NCBI RefSeq assembly: GCF_011927825.1 | Contig: NZ_JAATJI010000001.1 | Location: 682,001 to 746,000, forward strand | Reading direction: 5' to 3' | DNA from: Polymorphobacter fuscus | GTDB taxonomy: Bacteria; Pseudomonadota; Alphaproteobacteria; Sphingomonadales; Sphingomonadaceae | Length of the DNA stretch: 64,000 bases | Shown: positions 54,561 to 63,808 of the stretch, in pieces | How the letters are laid out: each line of letters opens with the position of its first letter | Numbering within the stretch: the stretch's first letter is position 1 | Notes under the pieces: generated by a model | Seen by the model: the letters and a program-made list of their open reading frames with translations, nothing else | Databases searched by the model: none | Told to the model about the DNA's origin: nothing | Translations under genes and position numbers: made by a program

Positions 54561-55901
54561 ATGACCAGCTTCGACCATGATCTGTTCGTCATCGGTGCCG
54601 GATCGGGCGGGGTTCGCGCCTCGCGCATTGCCTCCGGCCATGGCGCCAATGTCGCCGTCGCCGAGGAGTTTCGCGTCGGCGGCACCTGCGTCATCCGCGG
54701 CTGCGTGCCGAAGAAGCTGCTCGTTTACGGCGCCCATTTCGCCGAGGACCTGGTCGATGCCAAGCGCTTCGGCTGGCAGATCGAAGGCAAGGCCTTCGAC
54801 TGGCCGACGCTGCGCGACAATGTGCTGGGGGAAGTCGATCGCCTCAACGGCCTCTACCAGAACACCCTCGATAGCCATCAGGTGACCACCCTCCATGGCC
54901 GCGCCACCTTCATCGATGCCCACACTGTCGCGGTGGATGGCAAGCGGATCACGGCAAAGCACATCCTCGTCGCCACCGGCGCCCGCCCGTTCGTCCCCGA
55001 TATTCCCGGCGCCGAACTCGGCATCACCTCGAACGAGGTCTTTCACCTGCCGACGCTGCCGCGCCGGGTCGTCATTGCCGGCGGCGGCTATATCGCCAAT
55101 GAATTTGCCGGCATCTTTCATGAACTCGGCAGCGATGTGACCCTCATCAATCGCAGCGAATCCATCCTGCGCGGCTGGGAACCGGCGCTCGCCGACCGGC
55201 TGCTGACCATCTCGGTCGCCAAGGGCATCAATTTCAAGCTCAGCTGCGGCCTCGAGCGCCTTGAAAAGACCGCCGACGGCATCCGGGTCCATTTCACCGA
55301 CGGCAAGTCGGTCGATACGGATGTCTTTCTGTGGGCGGTCGGTCGCCGTCCCAATGTCGAAGGTCTGGGGCTGGAAGCTGCCGGCGTCGCCCTCAGCGAG
55401 ACCGGCGCGATCCAGGTCGATGCCGACAGCCAGACCAGCGTGCCGCACATCTATGCCGTGGGCGACGTCACCGACCGGATCCAGCTGACCCCCATCGCCA
55501 TCCGCGAAGGCCATGCCGTCGCCGACCGCCTGTTCGGCACCCGCGACTGGCGCGTCGATTACAGCGTCGTGCCCAGCGCGGTCTTTTCCAACCCCCCGCT
55601 CGGCAGCGTCGGAATGACCGAGGCCCAGGCCAAGAACGCCTATGGCACGGTCAAGATCTTCACATCGGACTTCCGCCCGATGCGCAACGTCCTGGCCAAT
55701 CGCAACGAACGCGCGCTTTACAAGCTCGTCGTCGCCGCTGCCAGCGACAAGGTCGTCGGCGCGCACATGATCGGCCCGGACTCGCCCGAAATCCTGCAGG
55801 CGGTCGCCATCGCCATCAAGGCGGGCCTGACCAAGGCGCAATTCGACGATACGGTCGCACTCCATCCGACGATGTCGGAAGAGCTCGTCTTGATGAAGTG
55901 A
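54561..55901 (+). CDS. gor: Glutathione-disulfide reductase
   Basis: 446 residues. FAD site at the start (LFVIGAGSGGVRASRIA), redox pair C43 and C48 in GGTCVIRGCVPKK, NADP-binding region VVIAGGGYIANEFAGIF followed by INRSE, FAD loop IYAVGDVTDRIQLTPIA and the proton-acceptor histidine in ALHPTMSEE. The spacing GTCVIRGCVPKKL is that of glutathione reductase rather than lipoamide or mercury reductase. Keeps cytoplasmic glutathione reduced with NADPH. Confidence 0.94.
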   Translation: MTSFDHDLFVIGAGSGGVRASRIASGHGANVAVAEEFRVGGTCVIRGCVPKKLLVYGAHFAEDLVDAKRFGWQIEGKAFDWPTLRDNVLGEVDRLNGLYQNTLDSHQVTTLHGRATFIDAHTVAVDGKRITAKHILVATGARPFVPDIPGAELGITSNEVFHLPTLPRRVVIAGGGYIANEFAGIFHELGSDVTLINRSESILRGWEPALADRLLTISVAKGINFKLSCGLERLEKTADGIRVHFTDGKSVDTDVFLWAVGRRPNVEGLGLEAAGVALSETGAIQVDADSQTSVPHIYAVGDVTDRIQLTPIAIREGHAVADRLFGTRDWRVDYSVVPSAVFSNPPLGSVGMTEAQAKNAYGTVKIFTSDFRPMRNVLANRNERALYKLVVAAASDKVVGAHMIGPDSPEILQAVAIAIKAGLTKAQFDDTVALHPTMSEELVLMK

Positions 55902-56032
55902 CCATCCGGAATAGGTAGTTAATACCCAATTAGCGATTATTGACGCACCGCAGCGCCGTTCCTAGAAAATATCGGGACGGGGACGCAATAAATTGTGAAC
56001 CCGGTCGATATCTGTCGGAAGGGGTTGCACGC

Positions 56033-56683
56033 ATGTTCGCCAAGACTGCACTTCGGGTCACCCTTGCGGCATCCTTGCTGGCATCGGTTTCGGCACAGGC
56101 CGCGACCATTGCCGGCCTCGTCAACACCGGCGCCGGACTGGTCGGCAATGTCGTGGACAGCAACTGGACGCTCAACGGCGGCAGTGCCTATACCGGCGGC
56201 ACCAACGGCAGCTTCCCGATCGGGCCGTGGATCGCCGACGATGCTACCTCGCGCTGGCTGACGCCGTCGGCAAACGCATCCGACAGCTATGATCCGAACA
56301 GCGACGGCATCTATGTCTATCAGTTGACCTTCTCGCTTGCCGGCTTCAACCCGGCGACGGCGTCGTTCGCCGGGCGCTTCGCCGGCGACAATGTCGTCGA
56401 TTCGATCACGCTCAACGGGACGACCATCGGGTCGGGCGGCGATTTCACCAGCTGGACCGCGTTCAGTTCCGCCGGCGCGACCTTCCTCGCCGGCATGAAC
56501 ACGCTCGACGTCACCGTCCGCAATTTTGCGCAGGCCAGCGGCAACCCGACCGGCGTTCGTGTCGAATTCACCAGCAGCAACGCCGCTGTCGTTCCCGAAC
56601 CCGCCAGCTGGGCGATGTTGATCGCCGGCTTCGGCCTGGTCGGTGCCGCCGCGCGCCGCCGCCGTCGCACGGTCGTCGCCTGA
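56033..56683 (+). CDS. PEPxxWAM-CTERM sorting domain protein
   Basis: 216 residues. Signal peptide [20 protein letters not shown]; a mature beta-sandwich-like part rich in G, S, T and N (STNYRGT-like composition) with [19 protein letters not shown]; at the end [18 protein letters not shown] plus RRRRR, the exosortase recognition signal of sphingomonads. It is probably processed and placed at the cell surface or in exopolysaccharide. Function unknown. A terminator follows 25 bp after the stop. Confidence 0.88.
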   Translation: MFAKTALRVTLAASLLASVSAQAATIAGLVNTGAGLVGNVVDSNWTLNGGSAYTGGTNGSFPIGPWIADDATSRWLTPSANASDSYDPNSDGIYVYQLTFSLAGFNPATASFAGRFAGDNVVDSITLNGTTIGSGGDFTSWTAFSSAGATFLAGMNTLDVTVRNFAQASGNPTGVRVEFTSSNAAVVPEPASWAMLIAGFGLVGAAARRRRRTVVA

Positions 56684-56707
56684 CCCGCGAACCGATCCCG
56701 GCATCAG

Positions 56708-56738
56708 GGGCGGCGGCAGCGATGCCGCCGCCCTTTTT
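56708..56738 (+). terminator. Rho-independent terminator of the PEP-CTERM gene
   Basis: Stem GGGCGGCGGCA (56708-56718) and TGCCGCCGCCC (56723-56733), 4-base loop, then TTTTT (56734-56738). It isolates the PEP-CTERM gene from the DAHP synthase gene. Confidence 0.92.
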
Positions 56739-56801
56739 GCACCCCATGTCGCGGCGCGCCGATCTTGCGCGCGGCGCCGCAATCCCGCATTGGGGGTTGT
56801 C

Positions 56802-58193
56802 ATGACGATGTTCCCCGACAAGCCCGGCGCCTGGACCCCCACCAGTTGGCGCGCCCATGAAGCCCGGCAGCTGCCGACCTATCCCGACAGCGTCGCCCTG
56901 GCGCGCGTCGAAGGCGAGCTGAAATCCTATCCGCCGCTGGTTTTCGCCGGCGAAGCCCGTGACCTGACCGACCAGCTCGCGACGGTCGAAGCCGGCAAGG
57001 CCTTCCTGCTCCAGGGCGGCGACTGCGCCGAAAGTTTCGCCGATTTCCACCCCAACAACATCCGCGACACCTTCCGCGTGCTTTTGCAGATGGCGGTCGT
57101 CCTCACCTTCGCGTCCAAGATGCCGGTCATCAAGGTCGGCCGCATGGCCGGGCAGTTCGCCAAGCCGCGGTCGGGCGATTTCGAGGAGCAGGACGGCGTC
57201 TCGCTCCCCAGCTATCGCGGCGACAATGTCAACGACATGGCCTTCACCGCCGAAGCCCGCACGCCGGACCCGGAACGCATGCGCACCGGCTACATGCAGT
57301 CGGCCGCGACGCTCAACCTGCTGCGCGCCTTCGCCAGCGGCGGCTATGCCAATCTCCACCAGGTCCACAAATGGAACCTGGATTTCACCGGCCGCTCGCT
57401 GTGGTCGGACCAGTACAAGGCGCTGGCGGATCGCATCGGCGAAGCGCTCGACTTCATGGAAGCATGCGGCATCTCGCCGGAAACCGTGCCGCAGTTGAAG
57501 GGCACCAGCTTCTTCACCAGCCACGAGGCCCTGCTGCTCGGGTACGAACAGGCGATGACCCGGCAGGATTCGCTGACCGGCGACTGGTACGACACATCGG
57601 CGCACATGCTGTGGATCGGCGATCGCACCCGCTTCCCCGGCTCGGCGCATGTCGAGTTCCTGCGCGGCGTCGGCAACCCGCTCGGGCTCAAATGCGGGCC
57701 GACGACCGAGCCGGACGATCTCATCCGCCTGCTCGACACGCTCAACCCCGGCAATGTCCCCGGCCGCATGACGCTGATCACCCGCTTCGGCCATGACAAG
57801 GTGGAGGCGCACCTGCCCCGCCTGATCCGCGCCGTCCGCCAGGAAGGCCGCCGCGTCATCTGGTCATGCGACCCGATGCACGGCAACACCGTCAAGGCCG
57901 CCGGCGGCCTCAAGACGCGCCCGTTCGACCGCATCCTCGCCGAAGTGAAGAATGTGTTCGCGGTCCACCGCGCCGAAGGCAGCCACGCCGGCGGCATCCA
58001 CATCGAAATGACCGGGCAGAACGTCACCGAATGCACCGGCGGCGCCATCGCCATCACCGACGAAGGCCTCGCCGATCGCTACCAGACCCAGTGCGACCCG
58101 CGCCTCAACGCCAGCCAGAGCCTCGAACTCGCCTTCCTGATCGCCGAAGCGCTGAAGGCCGAGCGCGACGCGCATCAGGCGCAGGCGGCCTGA
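56802..58193 (+). CDS. aroF: Type II 3-deoxy-7-phosphoheptulonate synthase
   Basis: 463 residues, the plant-like class II DAHP synthase. Marks: [34 protein letters not shown] with the metal cysteine, [21 protein letters not shown], and [41 protein letters not shown]. It condenses phosphoenolpyruvate and erythrose 4-phosphate, entering the shikimate pathway that feeds the pheA and pabB products of this window. ATG 56802 after GGGGG; preceded by a terminator, so it has its own promoter. Confidence 0.93.
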   Translation: MTMFPDKPGAWTPTSWRAHEARQLPTYPDSVALARVEGELKSYPPLVFAGEARDLTDQLATVEAGKAFLLQGGDCAESFADFHPNNIRDTFRVLLQMAVVLTFASKMPVIKVGRMAGQFAKPRSGDFEEQDGVSLPSYRGDNVNDMAFTAEARTPDPERMRTGYMQSAATLNLLRAFASGGYANLHQVHKWNLDFTGRSLWSDQYKALADRIGEALDFMEACGISPETVPQLKGTSFFTSHEALLLGYEQAMTRQDSLTGDWYDTSAHMLWIGDRTRFPGSAHVEFLRGVGNPLGLKCGPTTEPDDLIRLLDTLNPGNVPGRMTLITRFGHDKVEAHLPRLIRAVRQEGRRVIWSCDPMHGNTVKAAGGLKTRPFDRILAEVKNVFAVHRAEGSHAGGIHIEMTGQNVTECTGGAIAITDEGLADRYQTQCDPRLNASQSLELAFLIAEALKAERDAHQAQAA

Positions 58194-58243
58194 ACGCGAC
58201 TTGACAGCAAGGCGCGCAAAGCCCACCTGCCCTGCTCCGCCAA

Positions 58244-58318
58244 GGCCCCTTCGTCTAGCGGTTAGGACGCGGCCCTCTCACGGCTGAAGCACGGGTTCGA
58301 TTCCCGTAGGGGTCACCA
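58244..58318 (+). tRNA. tRNA-Glu (CTC)
   Basis: 75 bases with genomic CCA. Acceptor GGCCCCT with AGGGGTC; D-arm TCGTCTAGCGGTTAGGACGC; anticodon stem CGGCC/GGCTG around CTCTCAC, anticodon CTC; T-arm CGGGTTCGATTCCCG. The loop and the D-arm are typical of glutamate tRNA. The HPP protein gene starts 27 bp downstream. Confidence 0.96.
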
Positions 58319-58345
58319 GATCATCCACCGCCAGCGGGTTCCGGA

Positions 58346-59029
58346 ATGCGGCGATACTTCGTTCCCATCCTTGCCGGCGGGTCGTTCCGCGATCGCCTGG
58401 TCGCCTGTCTCGGGGCGCTGATCGGCATCGGCCTGACCGGGTTCATCTGCGCGATGTTGCCCGGCCCAGCGACCGGATTTCTGTTGGTCGTCGCGCCGAT
58501 GGGCGCGTCTGCCGTGCTGATTTTCGCCGTGCCGACGAGTCCGCTCGCCCAGCCCTGGCCGGTCATAGGCGGCAATGCCATTTCGGCACTAGTCGGCGTC
58601 TCGGTCGCTGCGCTGGTGCCAGGTCCTGCGCTGGCGGCGGGATTGGCGGTGGCCGGCGCCATCCTCGCCATGTCGCTCACGCGCTCGCTGCATCCGCCGG
58701 GCGGTGCCGCTGCGCTCACGGCCGTGGTCGGCGGCCCGGCGGTCATGCAGGCGGGCTATGGCTTCGTGGTGGCGCCGGTCCTGGTCAACGCCGTCGTCCT
58801 TGCGGCACTGGGCGTCGTCTTCCACCGTTTTTCAGGGCACAGCTACCCGCATCGTCCGGTGTCGGCGGCGGGCCATGCCATGCCGCAACGATCGCCCCGG
58901 CACCCCGCCGACATCGACAAGGCGCTCGCCGACCTCGGCGAAACCTTCGACGTCAGCCGCGAGGACCTCGACCTGCTGTTTGACCGTGTCGAGCATCACG
59001 CCGCGCAACGCCGGGCCGGAAAGGCCTAG
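58346..59029 (+). CDS. HPP-family membrane protein
   Basis: 227 residues. Four hydrophobic helices, with the family signature SLHPPGGAAALTAVVGG in the third part and GASAVLIFAVP earlier. The C-terminal 60 residues are soluble and helical (DIDKALADLGETFDVSREDLDLL). Related plant and cyanobacterial proteins move nitrite; the bacterial role is not established. Its stop overlaps the convergent dehydratase stop by four bases. Confidence 0.87.
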   Translation: MRRYFVPILAGGSFRDRLVACLGALIGIGLTGFICAMLPGPATGFLLVVAPMGASAVLIFAVPTSPLAQPWPVIGGNAISALVGVSVAALVPGPALAAGLAVAGAILAMSLTRSLHPPGGAAALTAVVGGPAVMQAGYGFVVAPVLVNAVVLAALGVVFHRFSGHSYPHRPVSAAGHAMPQRSPRHPADIDKALADLGETFDVSREDLDLLFDRVEHHAAQRRAGKA

Positions 59030-59988
59030 GCCGCCAGGCACTCGGCGAATATCGCGGGCTCGACATTGCCGCCCGACAATATGACCACCACCGTCCTGCC
59101 CGCAATATCGGCGCGCCCCGACAGCGCCGCCGCCAGCGCCACCGCGCCGCCGGGCTCCACCACCAGCTTCAGTTCCCGGAACGCGAAGGCCACCGCCCGC
59201 GCCGCCTCGACCTCGCCGACCGTCATGCCCGTCGCGCCATGGGCGCGCAGCGTATCGAAGGTCAGCGGCGCCATCTTCAGCGTCTGCAGCGCATCGCACC
59301 GCGTCGGCCCGGGGTTGTCCACCGGCACGATGGCGCCGCCCGCCAGGCTGCGCACGACATCGTCATAGCCTTCGGGCTCCACCGCGATCACCGGCAACCG
59401 CGAGCCGACGGCGAACCCGCTGGCGAGGCCGCCGCCGCCGCAACACACCAGTGCCAGGTCGGCCGCCACCCCCAGTGCCGCCAGGTCGGCGACGGCCTCC
59501 ATCCCCGCCGTCCCCTGCCCGGCGATGACATGCCGGTCGTTGAACGGCGGCACCACCACCGCCCCGCGCTGCGCTGCGATCGCGCCGGCGATGGCGTCGC
59601 GGTCCTCGGTCAAGCGGTCGTAGAACACCACCTCGGCGCCGTGCCCGCGGGTCCGCTCGACCTTGATCCCCGGCGCGTCGCTCGGCATCACGATCACTGC
59701 CGGCAGCCCGAGCAACTTCGCCGCCAGCGCCACACCCTGGGCGTGGTTGCCCGAGGAAAAGGCCACAACCCCGGCGCCGCGATCGGCCATCGGGATCGCC
59801 GAGAGCCGGTTGAAGGCGCCGCGGAACTTGAACGACCCGGTGCGCTGCAGATTTTCGGGCTTCAACCAGATTCGCGCGCCGGTGGCGGCATCGAGCGCAT
59901 CGCTGCGCAACAGCGGCGTGCGCACCGCCACACCGGCAATACGGCCGGCCGCTGTCACAACTTCGTCATAAAGCACGGGGGAAGTCAT
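59026..59988 (-). CDS. Threonine/serine dehydratase (threonine ammonia-lyase)
   Basis: 320 residues, fold-type II PLP enzyme without a regulatory C-terminal domain, thus like catabolic threonine dehydratase/serine racemase. PLP lysine K54 in TGSFKFRGAFN, the cofactor asparagine in SSGNHAQGVAL and the phosphate loop CCGGGGLASG. Threonine to 2-oxobutyrate is the likely reaction. ATG 59988 is used; an in-frame ATG at 60018 would add ten residues. Divergent from the decarboxylase gene, with a 212-bp gap that should contain both promoters. Confidence 0.88.
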   Translation of the reverse strand: MTSPVLYDEVVTAAGRIAGVAVRTPLLRSDALDAATGARIWLKPENLQRTGSFKFRGAFNRLSAIPMADRGAGVVAFSSGNHAQGVALAAKLLGLPAVIVMPSDAPGIKVERTRGHGAEVVFYDRLTEDRDAIAGAIAAQRGAVVVPPFNDRHVIAGQGTAGMEAVADLAALGVAADLALVCCGGGGLASGFAVGSRLPVIAVEPEGYDDVVRSLAGGAIVPVDNPGPTRCDALQTLKMAPLTFDTLRAHGATGMTVGEVEAARAVAFAFRELKLVVEPGGAVALAAALSGRADIAGRTVVVILSGGNVEPAIFAECLAA

Positions 59989-60200
59989 TGAAATATGGCC
60001 CTTTCTGGCTTCGTTCATCCTACAGACAACTCGTTGAAAGGCCAACGAAAAACCACGTTTTTCACTGTAACAAAAAACTGCTTTACACAGACCCCCTCCA
60101 ACCCTAGATACGCCCTCCGCTGCCCCATGGGACTTCCACCGCAAGGCAGCTTTGGTGCCGGCCTTCTCCGGCAACTTTGCTCACCCGGAGGTCCCTTGAA

Positions 60201-61397
60201 TTGCACGAAGACCATAACGCGCTGGGGGTAGCGCTCGGCCAGAAGCCGACACAACCCGTCACCCTCGTCCGGCCGCACGCTGCGCATCGCGCCGCCCGTT
60301 ACTTCCTCGAGAAGTTTCCGGGCTTGTCGATGTATGCCGTGAAGGCCAATCCGTCGCCGGATCTGATCCGGTCGCTGTGGGATGCCGGTATCACGCATTA
60401 CGATGTCGCCTCGATTGCCGAGGTGCGCCTCGTGCGTGGCCTGCTGCCGCATGCGACCCTGTGCTTCATGCACCCGATCAAGGGCAGCGAAGCGATCGCC
60501 GAGGCCTATCATCTCCATGGCGTGCGCACCTTCAGCCTCGATTCGCTGTTCGAGCTGGAAAAGATCGTCACCGCCACCGCCACCGATGGTGTCGCCGCCA
60601 CCGACCTGACGCTCTGCGTCCGGCTGCGCGTGTCGTCGGCGCATTCCAAGCTCAGCCTGGCGTCGAAGTTCGGCATTCCCGCCGATGAATCGGCGCCGCT
60701 GCTGATGGCGGCCCGCCAGGCGGCCGATGCGCTCGGCATCTGCTTCCACGTCGGTTCGCAGGCGATGAGCCCGCAGGCTTATGCCGAAGCACTGGCGCAG
60801 GTTCGCGTCGCCATCGTCGGCGCCGGCGTCACCGTCGATGTCGTCGATGTCGGCGGCGGCTTCCCGTCGGTCTATCCCGGCATGGAGCCTTCGGCGCTCG
60901 ATGGCTATTTCGATGTCATCGGCCGCGCCTATGAAGCCCTGCCGGTCAGCTATTCGGCGGAACTGTGGTGCGAACCCGGCCGCGCCCTGTCGGCGGAATA
61001 TGCCAGCGTCCTCGTGCGGGTCGAAGCGCGCAAGGACGATGTGCTCTACATCAACGACGGTGCCTATGGCGCGCTCTTCGATGCCGCGCACGTCGCCTGG
61101 CGCTTCCCGACCGAGCTGGTGCGCGACACGCCGTCGCGCGCCCGGACGATGGGATTCAGCTTCTATGGGCCGACCTGCGACGACATGGATTTCATGCACG
61201 GGCCGTTCGACCTGCCCGCCGATGTGAAGGCAGGCGACTATATCGAAATCGGCATGCTCGGCGCCTATGGCTCGGCGATGCGCACCGGTTTCAACGGCTT
61301 CACCGCCGGCGCCACCGTCATCGCCCGCGACGAACCGATGGACAGCGTCTATGGTGTCACGGAAGCGACACCTGCAAAGGTTATCAGCATCCGCTGA
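60201..61397 (+). CDS. Ornithine/lysine decarboxylase-like PLP enzyme (fold type III)
   Basis: 398 residues. TTG 60201 is the likely start, nine bases after CGGAGG. PLP lysine K48 in MYAVKANPSPDLIRSL; THYDVASIAEVRLVRG; FHVGSQAMSPQAY; VDVGGGFPSVYPGM; CEPGRALSAEYAS for phosphate/PLP binding; and C326 in GPTCDDMDFMHG, the active-site cysteine of ornithine decarboxylases. It is the eukaryotic-type ODC used by alphaproteobacteria to make putrescine. The next gene encodes a deoxyhypusine-synthase-like protein, supporting a polyamine role. Confidence 0.9.
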   Translation: MHEDHNALGVALGQKPTQPVTLVRPHAAHRAARYFLEKFPGLSMYAVKANPSPDLIRSLWDAGITHYDVASIAEVRLVRGLLPHATLCFMHPIKGSEAIAEAYHLHGVRTFSLDSLFELEKIVTATATDGVAATDLTLCVRLRVSSAHSKLSLASKFGIPADESAPLLMAARQAADALGICFHVGSQAMSPQAYAEALAQVRVAIVGAGVTVDVVDVGGGFPSVYPGMEPSALDGYFDVIGRAYEALPVSYSAELWCEPGRALSAEYASVLVRVEARKDDVLYINDGAYGALFDAAHVAWRFPTELVRDTPSRARTMGFSFYGPTCDDMDFMHGPFDLPADVKAGDYIEIGMLGAYGSAMRTGFNGFTAGATVIARDEPMDSVYGVTEATPAKVISIR

Positions 61398-61430
61398 GGC
61401 AAAGGCCGGCGCAACCCGCTGACCTGTCTC

Positions 61431-61464
61431 GTCACCCCCGCGAAGGCGGGGGCCCATCTCCTGA
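61431..61464. repeat. GC-rich palindromic repeat after the decarboxylase gene
   Basis: CACCCCCGCGAAGGCGGGGG forms a hairpin (CCCCCGC/GCGGGGG) and continues with CCCATCTCCTGA. This short unit is a widespread intergenic element in alphaproteobacteria. No U-run follows, so it is not counted as a terminator. Confidence 0.65.
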
Positions 61465-61563
61465 TTTCAGGAAAAGGGCTCCTGCCGTCGCGAACCGGGG
61501 CGACGATTTTTCCCGTTCGGCGCCGGAATACTCCGGCCGCGGGCGGCGCCAGGTGGCGCCGGG

Positions 61564-61584
61564 CCAGTGACACGCCACTGGAGG
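61564..61584 (+). promoter_or_regulatory. Hairpin overlapping the Shine-Dalgarno of the DHS-like gene
   Basis: CCAGTG (61564-61569) pairs with CACTGG (61576-61581) across six bases. The right arm shares its last two G with the Shine-Dalgarno GGAGG (61580-61584), seven bases before the ATG. If it forms in the mRNA it could partly mask the ribosome site. Confidence 0.3.
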
Positions 61585-61591
61585 CATTTGA

Positions 61592-62641
61592 ATGACCGAC
61601 CAAATCAACGCCCAGCGCAAGGCTGAGCTTCTGTCCAAGGTTGTCGAGCACATCGACATCCGCAGCTTCGACGCGCGTCCGATCATCGACGGCATGGCGA
61701 ACATGAGCTTCACTTCGCGTGACCTCGCCCGCGCCACCGGCATCTATAACCAGATGCTGTCCGACCCCGATTGCACCATCTTCCTCGTCATCGCCGGCTC
61801 GACCAGCGCCGGCGGCTGCATGGATCTCTATGCCGAACTGCTGCGCAACAACATGGTCGATGGCATCGTCGCCACCGGCGCCAGCATCGTCGACATGGAT
61901 TTCTTCGAAGGGCTGGGCCACAAACATTATCAGGCGCTCGACGTGCCCGATGACGACACGCTGCGCTCGCTGCTCATCGACCGCATCTACGACACCTATA
62001 TCGATGAAGAACAGCTTCAGGATTGCGACCACACGATCCTCGAAATCGCCAACAGCCTCGAACCCAAGGCCTATTCGAGCCGCGCCTTCATCCGCGAGAT
62101 GGGCAAATATCTCGTCGAGCACGGCAAGAAGGACAACAGCCTCGTCAAGCTCGCCTATGAGCATGACGTGCCGATCTTCTGCCCCGCGTTCGTCGACAGC
62201 TCGGCCGGCTTCGGCCTCGTCAAGCACCAGGTCGATCGCGCCAAGGAAGGCAAGCCGTACATGGTGCTCGACGCCATCGCCGACTTCCGCGAACTGACCG
62301 ACATCAAGATCAAGGCCGGCACCACCGGGCTCCTGATGATCGGCGGCGGCGTGCCCAAGAACTTCATCCAGGACACCGTCGTCTGCGCCGAAATCCTCGG
62401 TCACGATGATGTGCAAGTTCACAAATACGCCGTGCAGATCACCGTGGCGGACGTCCGTGATGGTGCCTGCTCGTCATCGACGCTGCAGGAAGCCGCCAGC
62501 TGGGGGAAGGTCAACACCGGCATCGAACAGATGGTGTTCGCCGAAGCCGGCAGCGTCATGCCGCTGCTCGCCAGCGACGCCTATCACCGCGGCTTCTGGA
62601 AGACCCGCGCCAAGCGCGCCTGGGGCAAACTCTTCGCCTGA
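61592..62641 (+). CDS. Deoxyhypusine synthase-like protein
   Basis: 349 residues. Features: IAGSTSAGGCMDLYAELL, DGIVATGASIVDMDFFEGLGH, FCPAFVDSSAGFGL, GTTGLLMIGGGVPKNFIQ and ASWGKVNTGIEQMVFAEAGS with K306, the equivalent of the lysine that forms the enzyme-imine intermediate. Bacteria lack eIF5A, and homologues of this kind have been linked to homospermidine formation from spermidine or putrescine. Directly behind an ornithine decarboxylase, a polyamine-modifying role fits best. ATG preceded by GGAGG. Confidence 0.85.
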   Translation: MTDQINAQRKAELLSKVVEHIDIRSFDARPIIDGMANMSFTSRDLARATGIYNQMLSDPDCTIFLVIAGSTSAGGCMDLYAELLRNNMVDGIVATGASIVDMDFFEGLGHKHYQALDVPDDDTLRSLLIDRIYDTYIDEEQLQDCDHTILEIANSLEPKAYSSRAFIREMGKYLVEHGKKDNSLVKLAYEHDVPIFCPAFVDSSAGFGLVKHQVDRAKEGKPYMVLDAIADFRELTDIKIKAGTTGLLMIGGGVPKNFIQDTVVCAEILGHDDVQVHKYAVQITVADVRDGACSSSTLQEAASWGKVNTGIEQMVFAEAGSVMPLLASDAYHRGFWKTRAKRAWGKLFA

Positions 62642-62652
62642 ACGTGAAAACC

Positions 62653-62706
62653 ACCTCCCCCCGCCGGGGGGAGGTCGGACCCAGCAACGCCGAGCCGGGA
62701 GAGGGG
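62653..62706. repeat. Third copy of the ~53-bp palindromic repeat
   Basis: ACCTCCCCCC-g-CCGGGGGGAGGTC, then GCCGAGCCGGGAGAGGGG. Nearly identical in its conserved parts to 51400-51454. It lies directly after the DHS-like stop. The 222 bases from 62707 to 62928 contain no gene that I can support; the stretch 62820-62900 is unusually AT-rich and may hold the promoter-less end of the convergent unit. Confidence 0.75.
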
Positions 62707-62928
62707 TCTCCCGTCATTGACAAAAGGAACCGTTCGGGTTAATCCACCCATGTTCCTTGAAACGTCAGCATCCTTTCCCTGCCTGCGGATATAGCGCACC
62801 GCGCAAATCCTACATGCTCAAGACAGACTTTCAACGAACCTTCGCAACATTTTGTATTTCGGACATTTTCGTAAATTTCCGAAAAACGTCTCAACCCCGA
62901 TTCGGTGTGACTTTCGAGACTTTCGGCC

Positions 62929-63147
62929 TCACGCCTTGCGCACGAACTCGGTCCGCAGCACCAGTCCCTTGACCTTTTCGACCCGGCAGTCGATCTCCTC
63001 CGGATTGCCGGTCAGCCGGATGCCCTTGACCATCGTGCCGCGCTTCAGCGTCGTCGACGTGCCCTTGACCTTCAGGTCCTTGATCAGCGTGACATTGTCG
63101 CCATCGGCGAGCAGCGTGCCGTTGCTGTCGCGTGTTTCGTCGCTCAT
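62929..63147 (-). CDS. PhnA/YjdM-type domain protein
   Basis: 72 residues: DSNGTLLADGDNVTLIKDLK, VKGTSTTLKRGTMVKGIRL and CRVEKVKGLVLRTEFVRKA, the C-terminal domain of YjdM (once called alkylphosphonate protein PhnA). The usual N-terminal zinc ribbon of about 35 residues is missing and the ATG at 63147 has no room for it in frame with a good start. Function unknown. Followed upstream by the YdeI-type gene on the same strand. Confidence 0.85.
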   Translation of the reverse strand: MSDETRDSNGTLLADGDNVTLIKDLKVKGTSTTLKRGTMVKGIRLTGNPEEIDCRVEKVKGLVLRTEFVRKA

Positions 63148-63190
63148 CGCAAAATCCCCTTCGGCATCGGCTTAGGGTGCGGCGCGACGT

Positions 63191-63775
63191 TCAGCAACGT
63201 TCGTATTTCCACCCGAATTTCTTGCCCTCGGCGCTTTGCGCCACGGTCGTGGCGATCCGCGTCGCCCGCGTCGCCGGCTGTTTCGCGGTGACCACCCATT
63301 CGATATATTCGCGCCGCGCGCCGGGCGGAAAGGCGGCGAACGCCGCAGCCGCCGCGGGGTCGGCGGCAAGCGCCGCGGCAAGGTCATCGGGCATGTCGAG
63401 CGCCGGCTTCGGCGTGGCCTTCTTCCGCCGCGGCACTGCGCCCGCCGCAATCAGCGCGGCAGTGGCCTGCAGGCGTTCCACCAGCGCATTGTCCGGCGGC
63501 AAATCGCCGACCGTCGTGATCTTGCCGAACTGGCCCATGCCCTCCCCCGACCCCATCGGCGTGCCGTCGAAAATGCCGAGGCCGACATGCGCCTTGAACC
63601 CGGCCATCATGGCGAGCCGCTCGCCGTTCTGTTCGAAGAAGGGCATGCCCCACTTCACCGTCTCGCCGGCGTCGGGAACGGCGGCGTGCACCAGGTCACG
63701 GATATGGACAAGGATCGGCCGGGCAAAGGGTTCGGCCTTGGCGATATAGGCGTCGACGCGGTTGTCGTGCGGCAT
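63191..63775 (-). CDS. YdeI/OmpD-associated family protein (DUF1801-like)
   Basis: 194 residues. The first half is a DUF1801/YdhG-like domain (ILVHIRDLVHAAVPDAGETVKW then GMPFFEQNG). The second half has the YdeI pattern LDMPDDLAAALAADPAAAAAF with FPPGARREYIEWVVTAKQP ATRATRIA, which forms a helical bundle. Related proteins protect against antimicrobial peptides or are linked to the envelope, but the mechanism is unknown. ATG 63775; 43 bp separate it from the PhnA-type gene. Confidence 0.85.
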   Translation of the reverse strand: MPHDNRVDAYIAKAEPFARPILVHIRDLVHAAVPDAGETVKWGMPFFEQNGERLAMMAGFKAHVGLGIFDGTPMGSGEGMGQFGKITTVGDLPPDNALVERLQATAALIAAGAVPRRKKATPKPALDMPDDLAAALAADPAAAAAFAAFPPGARREYIEWVVTAKQPATRATRIATTVAQSAEGKKFGWKYERC

Positions 63776-63808
63776 GGCGGCATCCCCTCCCCAGGACAGG
63801 CGCGCCGA

